Source: CALREA01 sp041674865
Lineage (GTDB): Bacteria > Patescibacteriota > Gracilibacteria > UBA1369 > UBA12463
Assembly (NCBI GenBank): GCA_041674865.1
Contig: JBAYUX010000003.1
Coordinates: 1 to 45,022 of the forward strand
Direction of reading: 5' to 3'
Length of the DNA stretch: 45,022 bases
The position numbers were made by a program, and so were the translations under genes. Shown in pieces: positions 8,673 to 15,072 of the stretch (positions within the stretch are counted from its first letter, which is position 1; each line of letters opens with the position of its first letter). The notes under the pieces were generated by a model. That model did not search any database. It saw nothing but the letters and a program-made list of their open reading frames with translations, and had not been told where the DNA came from.

Positions 8673-9740
8673 ATGCTACAAACTCCGTTCTACGATCCGG
8701 AAAAGTCCTATGAGGACAATTTCACAGAAGGACCTTTTGGATATTTTGCTGAGCCTGGTGTTGTCGCTCAGAAGGGCGAACCGATGTGTGATTTTTTCCA
8801 TCATAAAGTTTACTCATTACTGGGTATTCCTGCAGGACCATTGATTAATGGAAAATTTGTTCAGGCGGCTCTTGATAAAGGATTTGATATCGTCGTTTAT
8901 AAGACCGTTCGAACACGAAAGTATCCGTGCCATCAGTGGCCAAATATTCTCTCCGTTGACGTAGAGGGAGATCTTACTCTCGAAAAAGCGAGTGGCAAAC
9001 TCGTTGCAGATCATAACTTCCATGAGCCACTTTCTATTACCAACTCATTTGGAGTTCCTTCGCCTGATCCTGATTTCTGGAAAGAAGATATTAAGAAACT
9101 CATCGAGAATCAGCGACCGGGACAGATTGTTATTGGAGGATTCCAGGGAACGAATATGGGTGATGGAAATGTTGAGGCGTATATCGAAGATTATCGAGTT
9201 GCCGCGAGAATGCTCAAGGATGCTGGAGTTCAGGTTTTTGAGGTCAACTTCAGCTGTCCAAATGAAGGCACGGCGAACCTCCTCTGTTTCGATGTTGATC
9301 GAGGCGTGATTATTGCGAAGGCGATCAAGGAAGTTATTGGAGACCTCCCTCTCATTGTAAAAACGGCTTATTTCAAAGATCAGGCACATCTCCGAGATTT
9401 CGTAGAACGTGTCGGATCTATTGTTGATGGACTTTCTACGATCAATACGATCGCTGCAGAAATTGTCGACGAGAATGGTAATCAGGCTCTCCCTGGAGAG
9501 GGTCGAAGTCGAAGTGGTGTTTGTGGAGAGTCGATTAAGTGGGCTGGACTTGATATGGTGAAGCGTCTCAAGGCGCTTCGTGAAGAGCTCGGACTTACCT
9601 TTACGATCATTGGTGTCGGAGGTGTTACAACGCCGGCGGACTTCCATGAGTATCGTAGTGCTGGAGCTGATGTCGTGATGTCGGCAACTGGCGCGATGTG
9701 GAATCCCCATCTCGCTGAGGAAATCAAACAAACTCTATAA
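8673..9740 (+). CDS. pyrD: Dihydroorotate dehydrogenase family protein
   Basis: This 355-residue FMN-binding TIM barrel resembles dihydroorotate dehydrogenase, which oxidises dihydroorotate to orotate in pyrimidine synthesis. Signature pieces: GIPAGPLINGKFVQAA near the N terminus, SITNSFGVPS (substrate-loop Asn), VNFSCPNEG with the active-site Cys typical of class 1 enzymes, IVKTAYF with the FMN/substrate Lys, and the C-terminal phosphate-binding GVGGVTTPADFHEYRSAGAD. It has no N-terminal membrane helix, which fits a soluble class 1 enzyme, although the protein is longer than a typical class 1A form (about 310) because of N-terminal and internal additions. No other pyrimidine-synthesis gene is present in the window. 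It is followed by proS after 20 bases, so the two probably share a message. A related dihydropyrimidine dehydrogenase-like role cannot be excluded. Confidence 0.87.
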   Translation: MLQTPFYDPEKSYEDNFTEGPFGYFAEPGVVAQKGEPMCDFFHHKVYSLLGIPAGPLINGKFVQAALDKGFDIVVYKTVRTRKYPCHQWPNILSVDVEGDLTLEKASGKLVADHNFHEPLSITNSFGVPSPDPDFWKEDIKKLIENQRPGQIVIGGFQGTNMGDGNVEAYIEDYRVAARMLKDAGVQVFEVNFSCPNEGTANLLCFDVDRGVIIAKAIKEVIGDLPLIVKTAYFKDQAHLRDFVERVGSIVDGLSTINTIAAEIVDENGNQALPGEGRSRSGVCGESIKWAGLDMVKRLKALREELGLTFTIIGVGGVTTPADFHEYRSAGADVVMSATGAMWNPHLAEEIKQTL

Positions 9741-9760
9741 TCTCTTTTTATTTTTATTTT

Positions 9761-11005
9761 ATGCGTTATTCCCGAATTTTTGGAAAGACCACGAAGAGTG
9801 CTCAGGCCGATGCCGAAAGTGCTAATGCTCAATTTCTTACTCAGGGCGGTTTTGTGGATCAAGAAATGGCTGGTGTCTATACCTGGTTGCCGTTGGGCCT
9901 GAGTGTCTTGCGGAAGGTAGAACAGATTGTACGAGAAGAAATGAACGCGCTTGGAGCGTTGGAAATTTTTATGCCAAGCTTACAGCCAAAAGAGTATTGG
10001 GAAAAAACCAATCGCTGGATGGGTGTCGATATTCTGTTTAAGTTAAAGTCACAAACTGAAAAAGATTATGCGTTGGGCTGTACTCATGAAGAGGTCGTGA
10101 CGCCTTTGGTACAAAAATTTATCCAATCGTATAAAGAAGTGCCTCTCGCCGTTTATCAGATTAATACGAAGTTTCGAGATGAATTACGCGCGAAGTCTGG
10201 CGTTTTGCGTGGACGGGAGTTCCGTATGAAGGACATGTATAGCTTTCATACTTCGCAGGAAGATCTCAACGAGTTTTATTATCGTGCTTTGCAGGCCTAT
10301 GTTAAAGTTTTTTCTCGTTGCGGTATCAATGTCAAGGTTGTGCAGGCAAGTGGTGGTATTTTTACTTCCAATGTCAGTCATGAATTTCAATCCATCACGC
10401 CCGCTGGTGAAGATACATTGATCGCCTGTGAATCGTGTACTTTTGGTCAAAATGCTGAAATCGCCACGGTCAAGGAGAACGATGTCTGTCCAGAGTGCGG
10501 TGGTAAACTTGTCAAAACCAAGGGCATTGAAGTGGGAAATATTTTTGATTTGGGAACAAAATATACCGATGCGTTTGAATTTAGTGTCAATACTGCTGAA
10601 GGTTCGAGTAAGCGCTTGTTGATGGGTTGCTATGGCATTGGTACCTCCCGTCTGGTCGGCGCCATTGTGGAAACCTTTCACGACGATAAGGGTATTATCT
10701 GGCCGGAATCTGTCGCGCCATACCGAGTTCAGCTCGTCGTTCTCGCGGGTAAGGATGAAAAGATCATGCAGGAGGCGGAGCGACTTTATACTGAAATACA
10801 GAAAGCTGGTATTGAGGTATTATTCGATGACCGAAACGAGAGTGCCGGAAAAAAGTTTGCTGATGCCGATTTGATTGGCTTGCCTCTTCGAATTGTTATC
10901 AGTGGACGCACACTTGAAAAACAAAGTGTTGAGTGGAAGCGTCGCTCTGAAACAGAGAGCCAGCTCGTTCCTCTCAATGAGTTGATGGCGAAACTTGTGG
11001 CGTAG
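9761..11005 (+). CDS. proS: Prolyl-tRNA synthetase
   Basis: ProS (414 residues) is a class II synthetase that charges tRNA-Pro. Motif 2 is seen in FRDELRAKSG followed by REFRMKDMYSFH, and motif 3 in GCYGIGTSRLVGA. The C-terminal anticodon-binding domain starts near YRVQLVVL. Between motifs 2 and 3 there is only a short region with CESC and CPECGG pairs, so the roughly 180-residue INS editing domain of E. coli ProS is absent; this is the compact form (about 415-440 residues). Leucine is often encoded by TTG here, in contrast to the CTC/CTT-rich neighbours, which hints at a different history, but I did not count it formally. It lies between pyrD and rmlD in a tightly spaced cluster. Identification is certain. 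Confidence 0.97.
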   Translation: MRYSRIFGKTTKSAQADAESANAQFLTQGGFVDQEMAGVYTWLPLGLSVLRKVEQIVREEMNALGALEIFMPSLQPKEYWEKTNRWMGVDILFKLKSQTEKDYALGCTHEEVVTPLVQKFIQSYKEVPLAVYQINTKFRDELRAKSGVLRGREFRMKDMYSFHTSQEDLNEFYYRALQAYVKVFSRCGINVKVVQASGGIFTSNVSHEFQSITPAGEDTLIACESCTFGQNAEIATVKENDVCPECGGKLVKTKGIEVGNIFDLGTKYTDAFEFSVNTAEGSSKRLLMGCYGIGTSRLVGAIVETFHDDKGIIWPESVAPYRVQLVVLAGKDEKIMQEAERLYTEIQKAGIEVLFDDRNESAGKKFADADLIGLPLRIVISGRTLEKQSVEWKRRSETESQLVPLNELMAKLVA

Positions 11006-11043
11006 TAAGACTTTTCAATTGTTTTTATTCCTGATTATTTTTT

Positions 11044-11871
11044 ATGAATGTCCTGATTATTGGTGCCAACGGAATGCTCGGAAAAGATTTGATGACGGTG
11101 TTTGCATCACACAACCCTACTGGTGTTGATCGTGAAGAGATGGATATTACCGATCCTATGGCGGTGAATATGAAACTCGATGAGATTCTTCCCGATGTGG
11201 TCATTAACGCTTCTGGGTATACGGCTGTTGATATGGCGGAAGGCCCCGACGGTCAACAGGAGGCGATCGCGATCAATGGGATCGGGGTTGGAACGCTTGC
11301 TGAGGCTTGTGCTAAACGAGGTATGCCACTTGTCCATTTCTCAACTGATTACGTTTTTGATGGTGCGAAGAATGGTGAGTACAAGGAGTCCGACTCCCCT
11401 GCACCTATCAACCACTACGGTGAATCAAAGCTTCTCGGAGAGACACTTCTCCAAAAATATTGCACGAAGTTTTACCTCATCCGAACGTCATGGCTCTACG
11501 GAAAATATGGAAAAAATTTCGTTCAAACGATGATCGACCTTGGCAAAAAAGGTCAGCAACTTACGGTCGTAAATGATCAGATTGGTAAACCAACTTGGAC
11601 GTATGATCTCGCCGAAAGTGTTCACTCTCTTATCGTTGAACTTCGACCTTTTGGAATCTACCACCTCGTCAATGAGGATGCAGTAAGCTGGTATGACTTC
11701 GCTGTTGAGATCTTCCAGGAACTTGAGATGGAGGTTGACGTTCTTCCGGTTTCGACCGAAGAGTTTGTTCGACCGGCTCGAAGACCTCAAAATTCAGCTT
11801 TGGCCAATACCAAGTTCCCTCTCTTGCGCTCGCACAAGGATGCCTTGCGCAACTATCTCTCGACCCTGTAA
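11044..11871 (+). CDS. rfbD: dTDP-4-dehydrorhamnose reductase
   Basis: RmlD/RfbD (275 residues) carries out the last step of dTDP-L-rhamnose synthesis, NAD(P)H-dependent reduction of the 4-keto group. The short-chain dehydrogenase Rossmann motif GANGMLGKDL starts at residue 7. STDYVFDGAKNGEY, followed by YGESKLLGE with the catalytic Tyr-x-x-x-Lys, and IRTSWLYG are standard RmlD signatures. The C terminus has the typical RPARRPQNSAL segment. Length is normal. The gene sits 38 bases after proS and 27 bases before rmlA; the leader is U-rich without Shine-Dalgarno. The 3,5-epimerase RmlC that should supply its substrate is not in the window. Confidence 0.96.
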   Translation: MNVLIIGANGMLGKDLMTVFASHNPTGVDREEMDITDPMAVNMKLDEILPDVVINASGYTAVDMAEGPDGQQEAIAINGIGVGTLAEACAKRGMPLVHFSTDYVFDGAKNGEYKESDSPAPINHYGESKLLGETLLQKYCTKFYLIRTSWLYGKYGKNFVQTMIDLGKKGQQLTVVNDQIGKPTWTYDLAESVHSLIVELRPFGIYHLVNEDAVSWYDFAVEIFQELEMEVDVLPVSTEEFVRPARRPQNSALANTKFPLLRSHKDALRNYLSTL

Positions 11872-11898
11872 TATTGGCTCTGTAATTCACTTTTTATT

Positions 11899-12717
11899 AT
11901 GAAAGGCATTCTTCTCGCTGGCGGCAATGGACGACGACTCGGATATCTCACTCAGGTGACGAACAAGCACCTTCTTGCGGTATACGACAAGCCGATGATC
12001 TTCTTCCCTCTCCAGACGCTTCTCGACTGCGGCATCAAAGATATTCTCATCGTCTCTGGACGTGAGCATGTTGGTGGATTTCTGGGCCTCCTTGGATCGG
12101 GTGAAAAATTCGGTGCTCGATTTACGTACAAGGTTCAAGATCAGGCCGGTGGTATCGCTGAGGCTCTCGGACTTGCCGAAGAGTTCGTTGGTGATGACAC
12201 GTGTGCTGTTATTCTCGGTGATAATATTTACGAAGACCAGATGGCTTCATTTGTAGAAACTTTTTCCAAGAACAAAACTGGCTCCCATATTTTCCTCAAA
12301 GAAATCGACCATGCAGCACGATTTGGTGTGGCTGAACTCGATGGAAATAGAGTTATCAATATCGAAGAAAAACCTGAGCATCCGAAGACGAACTTCGCGG
12401 TGACCGGCTTTTATCTTTACGACTCGAGCGTCTTCAACGTGATTCGAACGCTTCGACCTTCTGGTCGTGGTGAGCTCGAAATTACTGATGTGAATAATGC
12501 GTATATTGCGCAGGGCAATATGACTGCGTCTCTTTTGAAGGGTGATTGGACCGACGCTGGAACATTTGAAAGCTTGCATCACGCAAACGTGCTAGCCCGT
12601 AAACTTGAGCTAGCACGCAATAGTGACATTTTGGAAGATGATGGACGAAGTCACGGAACGATCAAGACTTCGATGCCTTCAATTAAAAACTCTTCTGATT
12701 TAGATCCTCGAGTGTAA
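11899..12717 (+). CDS. rfbA: Glucose-1-phosphate thymidylyltransferase
   Basis: RmlA/RfbA (272 residues) makes dTDP-glucose from dTTP and glucose-1-phosphate, the entry step to deoxysugar nucleotides. The N terminus MKGILLAGGNGRRLG is the nucleotide-binding loop (the usual GGSGTRL is altered to GGNGRRL). It is followed by NKHLLAVYDKPMIFFPLQTL, the family's sugar-binding region, ILGDNIYED (metal-binding Asp), RFGVAEL, IEEKP, VTGFYLYD and the WTDAGTFESL motif. It is shorter than E. coli RmlA (about 290 residues), lacking the last helices. The last 35 bases overlap the end of the convergent lipoprotein gene, so the two messages are antisense at their 3' ends. It is the last gene of the pyrD-proS-rmlD-rmlA cluster. 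Confidence 0.94.
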   Translation: MKGILLAGGNGRRLGYLTQVTNKHLLAVYDKPMIFFPLQTLLDCGIKDILIVSGREHVGGFLGLLGSGEKFGARFTYKVQDQAGGIAEALGLAEEFVGDDTCAVILGDNIYEDQMASFVETFSKNKTGSHIFLKEIDHAARFGVAELDGNRVINIEEKPEHPKTNFAVTGFYLYDSSVFNVIRTLRPSGRGELEITDVNNAYIAQGNMTASLLKGDWTDAGTFESLHHANVLARKLELARNSDILEDDGRSHGTIKTSMPSIKNSSDLDPRV

Positions 12718-13555
12718 CCGTGATACATGATCCGTTACAATCTACAGCCCAGTTATTCCCTGGAGTCTGTTGGTAGAATTCGACGATCATTGTTGGGTGC
12801 TTTGCCTTAACTTGAGCGATAATACTTTGAATTGTTGCGCCTGGCTGAGATGCGTACTGTCCGATTTCTTTTGTGAGGGCATCTCGGTGTTCCTCTGTAC
12901 GAACCTTATCGTCAACATGAACTCCGTTTACGTTTGAACCGAAGACGAGTTGTGCTGAATTTCCAGCTACTACAACGTTTCCGTTACATACACTTGCGAG
13001 CTGTTCACCGATGTGTGTTTGTCCTGCTCCGTGGAACTCTGCGTTAACAAGAATGTTACCACCTGGAACGCTTGGATTGTTCATAGCGCCTACGTTCTCA
13101 ACAAATGCGAAGACTGGCTGACCATACACGTCTGTTCCTGCCTTCTCTGACATAACTCGCTTCATCTGACCATAGAGAGCCTGTGAACCATTTCCAACCT
13201 GTGTGTTGAACTGGTTTGTCGCTACTGTTTGAATAAAGTCCGGTGTACCGTCGCATGAGTTTGGAACCGTATTTGGATTCTGATTTCCTGGGTTTTGACC
13301 AGGATTGTAGTTACCGCCACCAGACGTGTCGGACTTTCCAGCATCTGCGCCTGTGTTTCCGGCGTCTGCAGAATAGTAACCGCCACCATAACCACCGCCG
13401 TAGTTATTTGTTGTACAACCTGCTGCTGTAAGAGCTGCGAGGGTTGATGTTATAACTGCTGCTGCCTTTGAGCGAGCTGCCTTTGGGACCAATCTTTCTA
13501 CGAGAGAAGATGTGTCTGGAGACGAAGATCGAACGCTATCAATAGTGCTTTTCAT
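12683..13555 (-). CDS. Gly/Asn-rich lipoprotein of unknown function
   Basis: The chosen start, MKSTIDSV at 13555, gives a 290-residue protein and a 25-base gap from the upstream gene; the longer frame to 13630 would overlap that gene by 50 bases. A basic and hydrophobic leader (RSKAAAVITSTLAAL) ends in the lipobox LTAAGC, with the Cys at about residue 47. A Gly/Tyr/Asn/Pro-rich flexible spacer (about 50-105) follows, then a globular domain with Cys pairs (for example VDCNGSCITV at the end). The long n-region before the hydrophobic stretch is odd for a lipoprotein. No family recognised. It is probably cotranscribed with the proline-rich surface protein upstream, so the two may act together in the envelope. 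Confidence 0.65.
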   Translation of the reverse strand: MKSTIDSVRSSSPDTSSLVERLVPKAARSKAAAVITSTLAALTAAGCTTNNYGGGYGGGYYSADAGNTGADAGKSDTSGGGNYNPGQNPGNQNPNTVPNSCDGTPDFIQTVATNQFNTQVGNGSQALYGQMKRVMSEKAGTDVYGQPVFAFVENVGAMNNPSVPGGNILVNAEFHGAGQTHIGEQLASVCNGNVVVAGNSAQLVFGSNVNGVHVDDKVRTEEHRDALTKEIGQYASQPGATIQSIIAQVKAKHPTMIVEFYQQTPGNNWAVDCNGSCITVTLEDLNQKSF

Positions 13556-13580
13556 ATGAGTGAAGTGAAGAAATATGAAT

Positions 13581-14900
13581 TTACTTTTTATCTGGTGCGT
13601 TTCCAAGAAGGAACTGAACTCCTGCACCAACGCGGAATTCTGTATCTGTTTCAGCTGTACCTTGAACCTTCATGGTAGGTGTAGACATTCCTGCTGTTAC
13701 GAGGAATCGTGCGCCAAACCACTCTGTTAAATCTCGAACGGTGTAACCAGCGCCGAGTTTTGCCAATACTGAAAGTCCTTTTCCGCCGACATACTTCATG
13801 CCATCTGGCATGGTTATATCGCTCTCAATTTTTCCATCGAGACCGACAGCTCCCGTAAAAGCAAATCCGTTATCCTGACTTCCGATATCTACTCGAGCTT
13901 GCGGAATAAAGTGTGTTGAACGTCCTCCCCATGCTGGATGAGGCTGACCATCTGTACCTGTAAATGTCATCGGCTCACTGCCTTCGAATCCGAGACCGAG
14001 GCCTCCTCCGACTGCTACGTTCTTTGTTACTGGCTTCATGGCACCGACACCTGTTTCGAACATGTGTGTTCCCTTTCCTGGGTTGTACGCGTATCCGGCA
14101 TCGAGAGTCATATATGCTGGTCCGGCTGATTCCGCTTCGGGAGCTGGGGTTGGTTGAACAGGAAGTGGAACAGGAGCTGGTCGAGGGGTAGGAGTTGGGG
14201 TTGGAACTGGTCGAGGCGCAGGAACTGGCTGCGGTCGAGGTTGTGGCTGTGGTTGTGGTTGTGGACGAACTGGAGGTAACTCACCGTCTTCTTCAGCTGC
14301 GCCTACCATAATGTCGTACTGTTGCTGACTACCGTCACCAGGCTGGACGACGACGTGGAATTTTCCTTCTTCGGCAAATGTAACACCATAGAGATCGTCA
14401 TAACCATCGTTCTGAATATCGTCGATAGCACCGAGAAGCTTTCCGTTTACAAAGATTTTTACCTGACTTTTTCCAGCTGCCTGGCGTCGTGAAAGGTCGT
14501 TGATTGGAGTTTCTTTAGTACCATTTTTGTCGACACACTTAATTCTGAATTCAACTTCTTGTCCTTTTTGAATTTCATATACCCCTTCTTCATTCACCTG
14601 AACTTTTTCAAGAGTATTGATTGGAGCTCGCTTTGAAGGAAGAACTTCTAAGGCATCATCATATCCATTGTCTGAACAGACAACGTTTGACTTTGGTGAA
14701 CGTGGAGCAGGCCGCCTTGGAGCAGTAGTATCCTTGCAAACCTGAGTTGTTCCAGCTGGGCAGTCCGCAGCAGAAGCGTTTGATGCGAGCAATCCTGTTG
14801 ATGCTGCGAGAGCGAGAATTGATGCAGCCAACTTGGTGTTAAGACCACCATGACTACGTGGAGAAACTGGAAGAGTGTTGTGAGAAGTGTTGAGACCCAT
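13581..14900 (-). CDS. Secreted protein with Pro-rich linker and C-terminal beta-barrel-like region
   Basis: The 439-residue product has a signal peptide with a likely cleavage after the Ala-Ser-Ala at 42-44. Residues about 46-210 form a Cys-containing beta-rich domain with acidic DxNG-like loops. Residues about 213-255 are a nearly pure Pro/Gln/Arg/Thr linker (PQPQPQ and PTPTPT repeats). Residues about 262-439 show regularly spaced amphipathic strands rich in Gly and aromatics (for example YMTLDAGYAYNPG, VAVGGGLGLGF, GFAFTGAVGL, LSVLAKLGAGYTV), ending EFRVGAGVQFLLG, very like an outer-membrane beta-barrel with an aromatic C-terminal strand. This is unexpected if the host has a single membrane. 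A promoter lies 30 bases upstream. Function unknown; a porin or OmpA-like role is only a structural guess. Confidence 0.7.
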   Translation of the reverse strand: MGLNTSHNTLPVSPRSHGGLNTKLAASILALAASTGLLASNASAADCPAGTTQVCKDTTAPRRPAPRSPKSNVVCSDNGYDDALEVLPSKRAPINTLEKVQVNEEGVYEIQKGQEVEFRIKCVDKNGTKETPINDLSRRQAAGKSQVKIFVNGKLLGAIDDIQNDGYDDLYGVTFAEEGKFHVVVQPGDGSQQQYDIMVGAAEEDGELPPVRPQPQPQPQPRPQPVPAPRPVPTPTPTPRPAPVPLPVQPTPAPEAESAGPAYMTLDAGYAYNPGKGTHMFETGVGAMKPVTKNVAVGGGLGLGFEGSEPMTFTGTDGQPHPAWGGRSTHFIPQARVDIGSQDNGFAFTGAVGLDGKIESDITMPDGMKYVGGKGLSVLAKLGAGYTVRDLTEWFGARFLVTAGMSTPTMKVQGTAETDTEFRVGAGVQFLLGNAPDKK

Positions 14901-14929
14901 ATTGGTAATTTTTTAGTATTTAGTGTTCT

Positions 14930-14957
14930 ACTATATAGCCTTTGTTGATTTTGTCAA
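14930..14957 (-). promoter_or_regulatory. Promoter of the Pro-rich surface protein operon
   Basis: On the minus strand TTGACA (14957-14952) and TATAGT (14935-14930) are 16 bases apart. The predicted leader is about 22 bases. The upstream DNA holds AGCTTTATTTGAAGCTGGG, related to the repeats near 31010-31190. Confidence 0.75.
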
Positions 14958-15022
14958 GATTTTGTCGATTTTGAATAATTAGCTTTATTTGAAGCTGGGC
15001 TATCTGAATAATTTGAACCTGC

Positions 15023-15050
15023 TGGACAAGCGGAACGACTCATTTATACT
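15023..15050 (+). promoter_or_regulatory. Promoter of the pyruvyltransferase/glycosyltransferase gene
   Basis: TGGACA (15023-15028) and TATACT (15045-15050) are separated by 16 bases, with the ATG 23 bases after the -10 box. Confidence 0.65.
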
Positions 15051-15072
15051 AGCTTTGATCTAAAAGACGATT

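Noticed and set aside
12683..13630. A longer lipoprotein starting at 13630
   Set aside because: It would overlap the upstream gene by 50 bases and add a sequence unlike a signal peptide; 13555 fits better.
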